Positions 21,850 through 33,939 are shown, counted from the first letter of the stretch. The stretch is DNA of 64,000 bases from Hydnum rufescens UP504 (GCA_014904985.1 MU128941.1:63701-127700); one strand, 5' to 3'. Notes: a model not told the origin generated them from the letters alone. Translations and numbers: made by a program.

Positions 21850-22340
21850 GCCTCGGGCCCCCGCAGGCAACTTTGGCAAGGGGAATTTTATAGGGTGTTA
21901 AAGGACCAATAAGCGACATGCATTTTTGTTGGTGAGTGCTGACTCTAGTTCCATCATATTCTATGCTTCTCTTTGACCATATTGTACTTATGACTTAGTC
22001 GGTGTCTCGTGAGACTCGCCGTGGATTTGACTGCCACCCGACCCGGACAATGTCCAGGAATAGATACATATGAAACTCGCAATTCCACCACTTCTGCTCA
22101 CACTTGCCACACTATCATCCGAATCAACCAGTTCCCCGGTCCACGCCCAGTCCAGGTCAAGTCAATGGGCAATCCATCTCTCGGCTTCCCCTTAGTGTCT
22201 AATGTCCTCGTGAAGAAATTGCTGGTGCCAAAATATCGCTTTTGACGGCTCAACTCCATGGAAGCGGAGGAGGAAATTAGAGCTGGATGCGCCTGCCAGG
22301 AAGAGCAGAAGCCAAGCTGAGGATATACAACGCCCGGATT
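21850..22340 (+). pseudogene. Second, frame-broken copy of the GRF zinc-finger gene
   Basis: Nucleotide-level copy of 17100-17571, including the AACTTTGGCAAGGGGA and TTTTATAGGGTGTT finger core, the GTGAGTGC...GACTTAG intron and the coiled-coil end. At least eight single-base indels remove the frame. Confidence 0.7.
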
Positions 22341-24779
22341 CTTCAGTCAATTTAGATTGTTGACCACTGTTAACGTCAATCCTTTCCATTCATTTCTGAT
22401 TATATAACGTTTGCAGCCCTAACTAAGTAGAATAGCAATACAAGGAATGTACCTATATATCTTAACATCGAGTTATACAGGTAATTCAAGTGAATTCATA
22501 CGGAAGTGTATAAGCGATTTGTATTAGTATTGTAGGAGTCAAAGAAATGATAAAAGCGCATGCAGGGGGACAATTTGGTGTGCGGCAACAGCGCATCCTG
22601 TTCTAATTTCTTCTCTTGGGAATGTACCACCCCACCCTCAAAAAATGCCCAGATGAGCACCTTAGGTTCATGCTTTATTTCCTGAATGCGGAATTCCTGG
22701 GTACCTTGGCCATAACAACTTCGGTCGACTTGAACTCAGTGGGAGGCAGTGAGGGACCACACTCTCCGGCAGACGCCCGCCGGGTTTGGGATTGACTATT
22801 CGTCGGCCTCGCGCGGTCGTAGTGTGCCTTGATGCTGATTCCCTCGAGGTTGACGGCGTCAACAGCCTCTCCGCGCTTTTCGTTGTCGCATTGACACTCG
22901 TCCCTCATTGGGCGGTGGGGGTGCACCACGTCCAAGCTATCCCAGGCGGGAAAACCAATCAGGGAATCGCAGGGTATGACCAGGTATGATAGGAACCTTT
23001 GTAAGAAATCCCAGCAATGGTATACACACACATAAAGATACGCTAGAGCCAGCAGTCATCCGGGCGGGGTCATTGACAGAAGGTACAGGGTATTTTTGCA
23101 ACTAATAATCCACTCTGCGGGTCAATCGTCAAAACGTTTGAAAATCATAGACCTTCAGACATGTCAAGATGACATGTTACAGCATACAGACCGTTCTGAT
23201 TCTGGAGCAAAGCATTGGGATACAGCTGTAATAATAGAAGGAAAATAATCGTTGCCACATTGCGGGCGGCGTGAGCTCCAGATAAATCATAGAATGAATA
23301 AAAAGCTTGAGTATATTAATAGAGAGTAAATATTGATAGAGATCAGACATAGAGATGATGACATAGAAGAGATTGAGCCAGATCATCCCAGTAAATGAAC
23401 AAGATGACACATCGAGAAAGATAGAGACACAAAATGAGAGTCAAATATTGATCAAAATTAGGAATATCACGACAAGATGACACCCATAACGACCAAACAT
23501 ACTAAGAGACCATTAGACAAAATAAGCTTCTTAGACAGATCATCCGATTAAATGGAGGCAGACAAACTGACGTACTAGCATATAGGACTGCCAGTGGAAA
23601 GAAAGGCCAGGTGAGCCGGTTTGGTGTTGATGGCATATTGACCAGAAAGGAGTGCAGACCACTTGCCACCTGATAGGGGTAGTGTGGAGCGCACAAGGCT
23701 CGCAGTTGACCTTCACAAGTGGCGTACATGCGCGACGGCGTTTGGTGCGGCGGTAGACTCACAGCGGACTCGAGACGGCCAATTCTACCTGTTAATTGAC
23801 CGAGAAGAGTGGCCAACAGAGCCCAAGGCTCGTGGAGTCTTCCAGACTACTAGAGCACAACGGAAGCAATATTGTCCGCGCTTGAAAAAATGGAACCTAC
23901 GATTGATCAACCTGACAACCCACAACCTCTTGCCACACCATCACAGCGAGCTCGTGAGTGTCTGACCTGATGCTCAGTCAAACCCGTGCCCCTTGCGTCG
24001 GATGGCAGGAGCCCCAGCGGGTTGCTCCTGAGCCTCCGATAACAGTCAGACACCAGATTCCTCAACAAGAGTTGGCAGGAGATGTGTTGCAGACCCTTGC
24101 TCTTCCGTAGCGGGCAATGTGGCTCCTCTGCTCTACGGGATGTGTGCCTTGGACTTGGGCTAAATGGCGATTTGGTGAGCACTGTCGTCGACCGATGACT
24201 TTGGGCAGAATTCTGTATTCAACACAGTGGATCGTTGGGAAAGTAATCGTCAAGAATCGTGCTCCCAGACGGACCCGTACGTTCCTTTTTCTCCCTCTTT
24301 TGCCCCTTCCTTGGTTGATCACATTTGGTCGCTAGTAAGCGGGGCCTTTTATGTATCGGATATACTACGTCCAGAGGAGTGGACTCTGGTGTTCTCAAGA
24401 TAGTCGAGCAGCAACTCCAATTCTTGGGCTTTCCCAACATCCCCAATATGGGTCCATGCGCCCCACATAACCCAGGCGTTGCGCCAAAGCGAACTAAGTG
24501 GTCTTTCGCCTCATTGGAACTTTGGAACCCCCACCTACACTCTTCAGCCAAATATGCATCGATCCTCGAACCCCTTATCATCCTTATATCTTCACCACCT
24601 CAAGTCATGATCCGCTCCTTAGATGTCTCCACAATGTGCTAATAATCTGAGGGATAAAAACCCCTCTGCCTTACTACCAAAGGCTTATGTGGTGATTTTC
24701 AACAGATTCCTGTCACCATTGCAAGGGACTGGGAAATAGTTGCTGAGGCATGTGAAAGGTGCCAGGAAAATCCCCCTCA

Positions 24780-24804
24780 NNNNNNNNNNNNNNNNNNNNN
24801 NNNN
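24780..24804. other. Assembly gap (25 N)
   Basis: Fixed-length scaffold join inside duplicated copy B. Sequence on its right is a dispersed repeat. Confidence 0.99.
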
Positions 24805-24849
24805 GCTCTTCCAAGCCATCCTATTGCCTTAAGGGGCGGATGAATTGTG

Positions 24850-25640
24850 ATTATGTATATGATGCGGACTGGGCCTAGTTCCGATTCTGACTCGCAGATC
24901 CATCACATGATCCAGATAGGGGTGCACTACTCTGAAGAGTATTTTTTCGAATTCTCCGTCATTTTTGATGGACCGGACTCGAAATGGACCGCGCCAGAAA
25001 GATACGAATCGCTACCTATCGAACGGTACCAAACACGAAACGAACGGATCAAAAATGCGGTCCCTGTAACAATATCTTGCCATGATTCATACTCTGAAGA
25101 GTATTTCTTGATTTTCGAAGCCAATTCTTATCGGTTTGTTCGCGAGTACCACTCCCTGAAAGCTGTTGAAAATGCGCATCGAACAGGTACTAAGGTCAAA
25201 ACGAGCGGACGCGAATTCCATTTTTCACAAGACAATCTCCTCCCATGACTCCCCCTTTGCTCCACCATTCAAAATAAGGAATTACTTCCGGCCCTCTTAT
25301 GTCCGATGAGAAGACCCTCAGGGCGACCTATTCCACTTTTCCTTAAGGACCTTGTCCAGGTTTGAAGGAGGAATAGCATGTAATGTGTCAATCTCCCTTT
25401 TATCTTGAAACTGGATTATCTCCATCAGTTTTGAAGATTTTAACTTCATTTCTTTTTCTCTGTGTGTCCCTTAAGTCCGACTTTTTCACCTTATATTGAG
25501 TCGAAGTCTGGATTGTATATTAGTGCAGCTAGCACACCAAATTCATTAGTTCTCCCCCCCCTCCAGTTTGAAGCTCCTTGAACAGCTGCTGGTCCCTGGG
25601 GTGATTTCTCACTACAAAAAGCGAATTCTGAATACACTTT
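24850..25640. repeat. Dispersed repeat, copy 1 (partner 30090-30960)
   Basis: Shares with 30090-30960 the order: (G)AGTATTTT...TCATTTTTGAT, AGAAAG(A/C)TACGA, then GGCGACC(T/A)(A/G)TTCCAC, TTGTCCAGGTTTGAAGGAGG-like, and a C-rich TTCTCCCCCCC box. Within copy 1 the motif ACTCTGAAGAGTATTT occurs twice (about 24930 and 25089). A 133-codon open frame (24847-25248) is probably incidental. It could be an old LTR or MITE. Confidence 0.45.
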
Positions 25641-25719
25641 GACTAAGGTTCAAAGAAGAGATTCTCTAGGGTCGTAGGTAATTTGACTGAAAGACACATT
25701 CTCACTTAATTGTTGGGCT

Positions 25720-26166
25720 TTGTTGCTCACTGAAAAATCTCTCGAGGGCTTTCCTCTCCCCACCAAGCCACATGGTCTAGAGAAGCAATACTCTGTGCAG
25801 CTCATTGAGGACTTCATTTGGGAAAATCCGGAACTCTCTCTTAATTTACTCATGAATTATGCCTATGATAACAGAGGATTTGCCGAATATGTCATGCACA
25901 TTTGCTTCGACCATCTTGCACGTACATACAAATTAGAACTGCCGAGCTTTGGTGTGGATGACCGACGGGTTTGGGCTATATATCGCTTCCCCCTCGATCC
26001 TGATGTTGGATCCGTGGTGGACGATATGATTCGACGAGGTGTACAGTCTTTGGTGTTCAGGAGTATCCGTCCCGGGTTCGTCGTGATATTATTCCCAATC
26101 CACTCCCGAATCTCCCGAGTGCTCAGCAGCTGCAGATCAGAGTCTGCTGCTGCGATGAAGCAGTGA
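25720..26166 (+). CDS. Unrecognised protein fragment, copy B
   Basis: Open frame with coding character: LIEDFIWENPELSLNLLMNY, AYDNRGFAEYVMHICFDHLA, LELPSFGVDDRRVWAIYRFP and PDVGSVVDDMIRRGVQSLVF. The same region in copy A (19840-20150) is frame-broken, so this is the better reading. No catalytic motif recognised. The start is not certain because upstream sequence is repeat-derived. Confidence 0.5.
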   Translation: MLLTEKSLEGFPLPTKPHGLEKQYSVQLIEDFIWENPELSLNLLMNYAYDNRGFAEYVMHICFDHLARTYKLELPSFGVDDRRVWAIYRFPLDPDVGSVVDDMIRRGVQSLVFRSIRPGFVVILFPIHSRISRVLSSCRSESAAAMKQ

Positions 26167-26393
26167 AGGTGGATAGGCTCCAAGTTGAGGAGCATGTGGT
26201 GCATGTCGAAATTCCTCTGATCCATGTTCGCGCCCCGATCCATGGCATATAAGACCACATGAGGGATATCCTGGCGAATCCAGTCGTGATGACGAAGAAC
26301 ACTCCCTATCGTACATTGCAAGCCATATGTTTGGTGCCAATGATATGTGTGAAACACATGTGCCATCTTGCGTGACTTGCTTGGCCCTGGTCC

Positions 26394-27920
26394 ATGGCCC
26401 TCTGCCAGACATACGTGGTGCCGGGATTCCGTTGGGTGTATGAGTATGGGGAAAGGATCAAAGTCTACGATAACGAGGAGGATGATCCAACATTCAGCAC
26501 ACCAAAACCTGCAGCAAGCAGTGGTGTGGATGACGACGACGGAATGGACATCTTTGGGGCGATCATGGGGAACCTTTCGACACAGAATTCGATGACACTT
26601 ACTGACGCCATGATGAAGACGATGATTATCGGAGAGAACCATCCCCCTTGGATCCTGGTCAAGAGAATGCCGACGAAGGCCCTCATATCGCTGCAGAAAA
26701 TGGGGATGATAGTGCATGGCAGAGAATCGAACTCGCGCTGAGAGGGGCTCATGGGAAGAAAAGGGGAAAGTCACGTAATGGGAAACCCGCCCAGAGTGAC
26801 TTCAGACTGCACTCATGAGGCTATGGAGGTCATCCACGAAAGAAGAGAGGCAACGCGAGAACGATGCAAGGCCGTGCGAAGCAGGCTCGATCGTGCAAAG
26901 GATTATGCAGAGGCAGATCGAAGCAGAAATGAGTTGGAAGCCATAGAAAAGTCGAAAGCAGAGGAGCTTAGACGGGAAGCAGAAACACATGTACGTGAAG
27001 TCAAGCAGCGTGAACGTGAAGCCTCTCAATCTCGCCAGAGTGCTCCTACTGTCTCATCTGCGCCTCCACCACCACCACCACCACCTACACCCAGTGCCCC
27101 ATCATCCCCCTGCCGCCTCTGGCTCGCTCAGCATGCCCCCACTGCCTCTACCACTGGCCCTGCCTCGCTACCTCCTCGACCCCCTGCACCTGCTCCTGAC
27201 TTCCTGATGTCAACGCTCCATGCCCTGTGGCCCCTGTTCGGCATCCCCCCCCTGCCCTGGACTCTTCATATCGTCGTTCTGCTGCCTGTCCCCTGAGCCT
27301 CGTCCTGTCCCCATGTCTCGAGAAACCCCCAAGAGCACCTCGGGGTATGCTTATTCCCCCGAGAGGCCACTGGGAGCCCCAAGGGTCCAAGAACGGCGAC
27401 ATGATTCTCTTGCACCATTGTGGGACAATCGGAGCCAACGAGATCGGGACAGAGCCACCGAAACAGGCCGGATCGTCAAGGGGGCTGTCTGAGTCCCTTC
27501 GACATCCAGCTGGAAGGCGATCCTCTCTGTCTCCACTGGAGACATATTCGGTCGAGGACACCACCACGTCAACGACGCTCTCGGTCCCCACAACAATGCT
27601 CCGGTCATCGGACTCCACCAAGACGACGGCACTCCCGATCTCCACGAAGACAATCCCTGTCAGCCAGGAGCTCATGGGCCACGATCACTGCAAAGTCGAG
27701 GGCGATTCTCCTCACTCTTTGCCTCCCCCACCCAACTCGGGGCTGGAGTCTCGATTTGACTCCCTTAGTGGCAGGACCATCGTCTAGTGCGATGAAGCCT
27801 GGTAACAATGTATCATGGCCCCCACCCGAGTGCCTGAGAATGGCTCACTGGCCAGCATTGGATATTGAAGGGATTGATCGCACAGAGGAGCCTATGGATT
27901 GGGTGTCGGAGATATTCTGA
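26394..27920 (+). pseudogene. Unrecognised protein with acidic, coiled-coil, polyproline and RS-rich parts, copy B
   Basis: Frames in order: 26394-26741 (DNEEDDPTFSTPKPAASSGV, acidic), 26751-27296 (charged coiled coil RREAETHVREVKQREREAS, then PPPPPPPPTPSAPSSP) and 27420-27920 (arginine/serine-rich RSRTPPRQRRSRSPQQ and HSRSPRRQSLSARSS, ending WVSEIF). The frame changes at 26745 and about 27290. RS-rich tails occur in RNA-binding and nuclear-speckle proteins, but no RNA-binding domain is seen. It is the better-preserved copy of 20404-21580. Confidence 0.4.
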
Positions 27921-27959
27921 GCATGGGGTCCTTGCAGCTCGCAGGCTGAGGCCAAATTC

Positions 27960-28385
27960 GAAGGAAGGGGGCACAATACCACATGTACCTCCTGTTCAAG
28001 GACATGGCTAAGTGCGATTCCTGTCTCCAGATACTGGCAGGGTCTCTGGTCAACAACCAGGTGGAGTCTTTCCAGTACGAAAATGACCTGGTGAACTGCT
28101 TAGGAGTGATGGAAGTGCGGTACATGCAGGAGGCCTACATCAATGCCCATTCTATGGCTGAGGTTAAGGAGCTTCTGGCCATTGGTTCCAATCCCCTACT
28201 TGATACCCCTCAATGCCATCGATGAGATGCTGGATTACAAGTGGTTTCTGGCTCTGATAGATCCCTACCCTGGTCCACAGCAAAGTCACCCCATGACTTC
28301 TGTTGAATTTGACATGGAATGGCTAAGCAGGCGACTCTATAGTGCGCACGAGGGAAACCCAGCTTCTGTGACTGTTGGGATGTGA
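27960..28385 (+). pseudogene. Unrecognised coding fragments
   Basis: 27983-28225 reads LFKDMAKCDSCLQILAGSLV and a helical continuation (VNCLGVMEVRYMQEAYINAH). 28143-28385 overlaps it in another frame (DEMLDYKWFLALIDPYPGPQ, SVEFDMEWLSRRLYSAHEG). They join if one base is added near 28205, so a single broken gene is likely. Family unknown. Confidence 0.4.
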
Positions 28386-29037
28386 CATATGGAGATGCAG
28401 TTGATTGTGCATAAAACACCTGTCAAGGGTACCCTGCTCAGTTTCAACTTGAATATCTGGCCAACCATTGGGGGCACAATGAACTCGGACATTTGCCAGA
28501 TCGCGAGGTGGGCAATTGCTGATCTCAGCAGCAGCAGTGTTTCTTCAAATTTGCAGAGTTTTGCATGTACAAAAGTTCAACCAGTGTGGTGAATAATATT
28601 GGAACCAGAGCTGGATTGACCTTGGTATTTCAAGCCCACTGTGTAGTCCTCTTCCTCTTTGTTATCAACCTGTTTGTTGTCAATACCTTCATCACCTCCA
28701 TCGTCATCATCATCTTCGTCATCGCCCCATTATCATCATCTTCATCTCCTTCCCCCCCTTGGCGTTACGTTTTCTCCTTTGTTTCTGATGTATGTATGGA
28801 TTTATGTATGTATGTAATGATACATCTAGGATGAATATAGTCGTCCACCTGCTCTACATTTTCCCACCCACCCTTAGAATAATTTCGAGTATGTAGTCGA
28901 ACTGCTCTTGGCCCCTGTGGGAGCCTATGTGGTATGTAAATGAGAATTCTGACCAACCCGCTCTTCATTCAGACCTGGAGCAATTACGGCAATCGCCGAT
29001 ATCGATTCATTCTCAGCATCTTATCTCTCGATACCAT
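28386..29037. other. No recognised gene
   Basis: Includes a T/C-rich stretch with many ATC repeats (28680-28760) and a TATG microsatellite near 28790-28815. Confidence 0.4.
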
Positions 29038-29325
29038 GTCTGGAGTTTGACAGCACGTTGCACTCCAAACTCCGACCATACTACACTGTCTCTACATAAA
29101 TCTTGTGGTCTGGAGTTTGACAGTGCCTTGTGCTCCCAACCCTGACCACACTACACTCGACTTCCTAGAATCTCTCTGTTGTGGTCTGGAGTTTGACAGT
29201 GCTTTGCACTCCCAACTCCAACTACCCTAGTCTCAACTTTTCCACACATCTGTCGTGGCCTGGAGTTTGACAGTACACTGCATTGTGCTCCCAACTCCGG
29301 CTGTGTTAATATCTGGTTTTCCATC
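29038..29325. repeat. Tandem repeat, ~65-75 bp unit, 4 copies
   Basis: Copies of CTGGAGTTTGACAG...TGCACTCC(A/C)AACTCCGACC occur at about 29040, 29110, 29190 and 29262, separated by variable spacers ending in T(T/C)GTGG(T/C). A weaker fifth start lies at 29336. Confidence 0.75.
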
Positions 29326-29420
29326 CAGCCATCATGGTTTGGATTTTGACACTGCACCTATTGCACTCCCCTGCTGCTAAAATCCCAAGTTCCATAACAA
29401 CATACTCCTTCACATTCACT

Positions 29421-29804
29421 ATGCCACCAAAAGCACGAAAAACATATAAGAGAAATAAATGGGTGACAGTGCTGACTGCCAGCCCAGCCTTTTCTAAGGG
29501 TAAAATGGCAGAGTCTTCTATGGCCAGGCCTTCCACTAAGCCCAGAGCAATGGGGTCATCTGATGCACCCATGAAAAGTGTAGTTGGTGATCTAGTTCAA
29601 CAGTCAGCAGCTCCTCGCATGAAATGGAGTGTTGAAATACCACCACAACAGTCGGATGCACCATTGTTGTCAGGGGCCCTCCACCCCCCAATCCAATCCA
29701 TGGCGGATGTAAGTCCTGCTCACTTGCCTGTTGGCTCCCTTGCCAATTCCCCAGTCCACAATACTGTCAATTCTCCAGCCCTCTCTACGGTGTTGGAGGG
29801 ATAA
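29421..29804 (+). CDS. Basic hypothetical protein, possible N-terminal exon
   Basis: Opens with MPPKARKTYKRNKWVTVLTA, a strongly basic start, then a low-complexity S/P/A-rich region to a stop at 29804. The preceding 60 bases are CT-rich, a common fungal promoter-start context. It may be the amino end of the degenerate gene at 31148-32894, which has a comparable S/P-rich N-terminal half, but a repeat (30090-30960) intervenes. No domain recognised. Confidence 0.35.
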   Translation: MPPKARKTYKRNKWVTVLTASPAFSKGKMAESSMARPSTKPRAMGSSDAPMKSVVGDLVQQSAAPRMKWSVEIPPQQSDAPLLSGALHPPIQSMADVSPAHLPVGSLANSPVHNTVNSPALSTVLEG

Positions 29805-30089
29805 AATCCCACTACATACATACCTCATCCGGGCCCAACTACCTCCTCAAACGAATCCATATTTCTGTATTTCTCGCATATCCACACTTGTTATTCCTCT
29901 GGCCATCAAATAGTATGGATTCACATCCCAGGATCCATGGTCCTTTATACTTTTCCTCCACCCTATATATGAGACAATTATTTGTCCGTCCTTGGCACTT
30001 CAACAGGCCATTTAAATTGTACTTATTTCCAAGCCAGTTCAACCAGGCTAAAGCAATTCAACTTGCTTACTTTCGTCCACCTATTGTAT

Positions 30090-30960
30090 CACTATTGGCA
30101 TATCCAAATGCCTCAAGGGTGGTATTTGACCTTGGATTATGTAACACAACTCCCACTTTGACTCGCGGACTTGTCACATGTTGAATAGGGGCTATTCCAA
30201 TGCTCTCAAGGAGTATTTTGCAAATATCTCCCTCATTTTTGATCAGATCGACTCGGCAAGACAGCTCCCAGAAAGCTACGATCAATACCTGTCTAACGGT
30301 ACCACACACGCAGTTATCGGATGCGAACTGCATCTTCCAGGTCGATTTTACCTCATGCTCCACACAATCCTTCAGTATTTCGCAAATAACTCCATCAGTT
30401 TTGATCCGATTCGTTGGGAACAACCACCCCTGGAAAGATGCTGAAAATCCGCATTGAATGGTACCAAGGGAAAAATGAGCGGATTAGAACTCGGCCTCCT
30501 GTAATTTAGTCTGCTCATGGCTCATTTCACTTTTACCTCCGCTTTTCTGATTACTAAAGGCAATTATGGTTCCGGCACCCTATGTCCGATGGAGGGTACA
30601 TCTAGGGCGACCAGTTCCACCATTCCTCAAGGGATTTGGTCCAGTAGAAGAGGAGGAATACCTTGGTTAAGTCATATTCTCCTATTCTCACTTGTTAATT
30701 GAATATCTCCTTCAGTTTTGAAGCTTTTGACTTGATTTCTTTTTTCTCATTTTCGTCTTAATCCCACCTTTCCGCCAGTTACCGTAGAATTTTTCTGTGA
30801 TGTATATTAAGTGCAGGAGATGCGAATTTCTATCGTCTTTCCCCCCATCCCCAGTTGAAAAGCTAGTTGAACTGCTGCTGGTGTCAGGGTAAATTCCAAA
30901 ACTCAACCCCCACTAATCACACTTTTGATAGGCTCTCAAGAGGAGGACCTAGAGTGTGAT
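30090..30960. repeat. Dispersed repeat, copy 2 (partner 24850-25640)
   Basis: Two internal units, TCTCAAGGAGTATTTTGCAA...TTTTTGATCAGATCGACTCG and TTCAGTATTTCGCAAATAAC...AGTTTTGATCCGATTC, mirror the twice-repeated motif of copy 1. The C-rich TTTCCCCCCATCC box and GCTGCTGGTG follow in the same order. Confidence 0.45.
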
Positions 30961-31147
30961 TCCCTGATTTATCAACCCCTTCATTTATTGTCTGGATAGG
31001 CTCTGTCTATACAGGACAATTTCACCCATCCAAAGACCTCCCTCCCCTCGGACCCTAACGTTTGGATTGGCCCCGTGATCCCCTCTCTTCATCCTCATAT
31101 CCATTTCACGGACTGTAGCTGGTTTCATCCTCTGTTTCCCGCTTACA

Positions 31148-32894
31148 ATGGGCAGTTCTCTGGCCCCTTGGAATTCCTTGGGCTCTCCTCATGGTCCCCC
31201 AGCTTCCCCTGGCAATTCTCCATACCACTCTTCGCTCCAGTTGCATTTGCCCCACTTGCATTTGCCCCTTGCCTTTTATTTTGATGAACTGGATTTTGAT
31301 TTCCGCACTCCCACTCCCACTCCCACTCAAGACCATAGGGGTGATACTCCCCTGTTCCTTGATGATGGGGAAGGAAGTGAGGATGAGATTGACCACGGTC
31401 TTGAAAATGGTGGAGACATTGATAGTGGCAACAAGGTCCTGGCCAAATCTCTTGGAGGCCCCTTTACTGAGCAACAAATTGCTGAGATTAGGGAGATAGT
31501 TGATGCTATGAATCAACAGCTAGAGCAAAAGGCCAAGGAATGGGAGTGACCTCTGGAGTCAGTGATGCGGATTGGCAACCTTGGCATCAATACCAGAGAA
31601 CGACGAAGTGGAGGGAATCCGTGGAATGCATTTCATCACTCGTATGAGAAGGATTCTGACCCAGATTGGCCTCATCATGAGTATGTGGAGAAGGTTATCG
31701 CTCATTCTTGAACATGGTGGTGAAGACTCTGCTGAGTGGAAGAAGAAGGCCAAAGAACTTGTGGAACAACACAATGCTTCAAAGGCTGCCCAGGCCACTG
31801 TGATCACACTATCTCCTGCTGCTATGGGTAAAGTCATCAAGAAAACAACAAAACATTGGACCAATGATTTGAAATGGATGGCTACTATGAACATCCATGG
31901 GTTCTGTGCATTGTTTAGCGGCATTCCTGATGAGGTGGCATCCAAACACAATGCTGTGTTTACTGGGACACCAGCGATGAAAGCATGGCTGGATGAATCA
32001 TTTCCCAAGGACAGCATGTTGCTGAAGATGATTCATTCTCACATCCTAGTCTATCAGGGGGAGCAGTGGCTGCAAAGGGACATGAGGCGGAAGGTCCCAA
32101 AAACTATGCACATGATGCAGAAGGAGATTTCAGAAGAGCTCCAAAATCTTCTGAAGCCATTTGTTGGTCATGTCCCTAGGGTGCCATGGGCAACTCTACC
32201 CAGATTCCTTGCCAACAATCATCTGAAGATGGAGAATTGGGTCACAGAGTTGGACTTTCCAAATCTAATGTCACTTGATGTATCAGTGGTCCAAACAGAT
32301 AGTTGGAAGAAACTGTGGCAGGCATTTTTTGAACCATAGGATGATTTGCAGTGGGTTCAAATTCTACAGTTGGCGGATGACACGAGATTGCCAGATGACA
32401 CTGCTATTGTTGTGGATTGATATAATGCAATACTTGTTACTGCTGGGCAAGCATACGAATCTGAGGGCTTGGGTGGACCAGAAAGTCATAATGGTGTGAA
32501 TGGGGTGGGTTCTTCAGCCACTGAAAATGCTCCCCCCCCAGAACCCAACAACCCACAGTCAAATTCAGTTGCCACAGGCTCATCTAGATCCCGAAAGCGA
32601 AGGTCTGATACGAGTGGGGGACTGGTCCAGAAGAAGAAACAGGTTCATGGTGGCAGGAAGAAGGGCGCTAGGGACATGATATCCAGCGAGTTCATAGCAG
32701 AGTCAGATGAAGAGCCTGAAGAGCAGGGGGCATCTACATTTGATGCATCACTTGGTGGTATTTCTGGCAGTGCCTCAGGACCCAACCCATTCGCTGTGCC
32801 AGTTAACTGGGAAAATGGGCTGAACACTGGAGTGTACAACCCTGTGGTGCCAAATGATGTCCCTCCTAGCGACTTTGATGCATTGCTTGCATAA
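31148..32894 (+). pseudogene. N-x-WN-x-F family gene, degenerate (paralogue 1)
   Basis: A single frame from 31148 passes an S/P/L-rich part, an acidic linker (DDGEGSEDEIDHGLE), the helix FTEQQIAEIREIVDAMNQQL and the motif GGNPWNAFHHSYEKD. It then shifts by one base near 31700 into the long frame to 32894 (HWTNDLKWMATMNIHGFCAL, GHVPRVPWATLPRFLANNH, ENWVTELDFPN), with a basic-acidic tail (RSRKRRSDTSGG, ESDEEPEEQ). Stops interrupt at 31547 (TGA), 32337 (TAG) and 32418 (TGA), the last in IVVD-stop-YNAILVTAG. Block order matches the intact minus-strand gene at 57185-60081 and the broken copy at 35112-36509. I recall similar proteins as large families of unknown function in mushroom genomes. Confidence 0.6.
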
Positions 32895-33129
32895 TATCCT
32901 GATTTGGGCCTTGGATTGAATGTGTTTGCTGGATCTCCCTTATTTTGAGCTCTTTTGTCATCCTGTTGGATTCATGTCCTTGTCAATCTTGTAGTTTCTC
33001 ATCTCTTGAATAGATAATAGATGTACACTGATTAATTTAACTTGGAAGCTCATTGATACATTGATCTATGTAGTCTAAGTCCCCATGTTGATATTATTTG
33101 AGATCAAAAGACCATGTCTGTCGCCTGAG

Positions 33130-33240
33130 GTCATGGCATTGAAATTATTTGAGATCAAAGGATTTTGATGCCTCATAGGCAATTAATTTGATGTGGTTTG
33201 ACATGTCTTTTGAGATCAGTCCAAGTGGCTGACTGAGGTG
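33130..33240 (-). repeat. Left end of a KDZ-family element, inverted
   Basis: Read on the minus strand from 33240: CACCTCAGTCAGCCACTTGG, identical for its first 18 bases to the end at 2995. The interior shares GATTTTGATGCCTCATAGGC and the GAAATTATTTGAGATCAAAG block. The right flank octamer is CTATTTTA, which matches neither the flank of 2995 (CAAGAGGG) nor that of 7613, so its partner is unresolved. Confidence 0.65.
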
Positions 33241-33256
33241 CTATTTTAAGGACTAC

Positions 33257-33847
33257 ATGCTGGCACAAGAAGTCTTGGAGAGCACTTGGGCAAGAGCCAA
33301 GGCCCAGAATTATTTGGGTGTTGAGTTGATAATGCTCCCCAGTGTTGACTATACTCAAATTGGGTGTCAGGCCATGGACTTGTATTATGCCTCTGTGGTG
33401 TATGATCAAGCACGATCATCGGAAGAACAAGATGCCTTACTTGCAGTTGCGCCCTGTATTCACATCAATTCAGCACAGATGGGTCCCCAATTCCTTGAAC
33501 ATGACCTCTACCCCATCCCTCCCCAACTGGTGTCTCATAGTCCACACAAAATGGCAGCATGTTCATTCACCACACAGGATTTTGAGCTTTGTGTTGCCCT
33601 CCAAGAACAGAGTGAAGGTAACCACTCTGTCAGTCTCACACTTCGACAGTTTACAATGTTGCTTCACACCTTCTGGGAAAGAAAGCCTGGGACATTTGTG
33701 AGCAGACTCTCTCCCTCACATGTGACTCTTTGCAATGAGCTGGTACGAGTTCTTGGCTGGTTTGGATACACTGAAGAGTTCGGAGTGTGGGAGACTTTTG
33801 GGATTAGATCCAACATGAAATGGCATCTGGTGCTCGAAATCCCCTAA
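33257..33847 (+). CDS. Hypothetical protein, 196 residues, no known domain
   Basis: Uninterrupted frame starting 16 bases after the transposon end at 33240. Contains ARAKAQNYLGVELIMLPSVD, MDLYYASVVYDQARSSEEQD, FTTQDFELCVALQEQSEG and LTLRQFTMLLHTFWERKPG. It looks like a globular, mixed helical protein with no signal peptide. The start may lie in an exon that the transposon displaced. I do not recognise the family. Confidence 0.5.
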   Translation: MLAQEVLESTWARAKAQNYLGVELIMLPSVDYTQIGCQAMDLYYASVVYDQARSSEEQDALLAVAPCIHINSAQMGPQFLEHDLYPIPPQLVSHSPHKMAACSFTTQDFELCVALQEQSEGNHSVSLTLRQFTMLLHTFWERKPGTFVSRLSPSHVTLCNELVRVLGWFGYTEEFGVWETFGIRSNMKWHLVLEIP

Positions 33848-33939
33848 CATTATGTATTGTTATCCCATTATAATTGCATTGTTTGTTTGGTCACATCGGC
33901 AGAATCCAAGGTGTTTGAACTAGATGGCTTTGTTGTTGT

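Larger units (their letters stand above)
21850..27240. repeat. Direct duplication, copy B (with gap and extra insert)
   Basis: Matches copy A as listed under 17090-21300. It is interrupted by the N gap at 24780-24804 and by about 900 bp (24805-25700) that have no counterpart in copy A and instead resemble 30090-30960. Confidence 0.7.

Noticed and set aside
17900..28400. TET/JBP oxygenase carried by the KDZ element
   Set aside because: The iron-binding H-x-D and downstream histidine motif was not found in any frame I could follow.
7613..33240. A single 25.6 kb KDZ element between the inverted ends at 7613 and 33240
   Set aside because: The flanking octamers (ATAAATAA and CTATTTTA) do not match and two assembly gaps lie between; left as unpaired ends.
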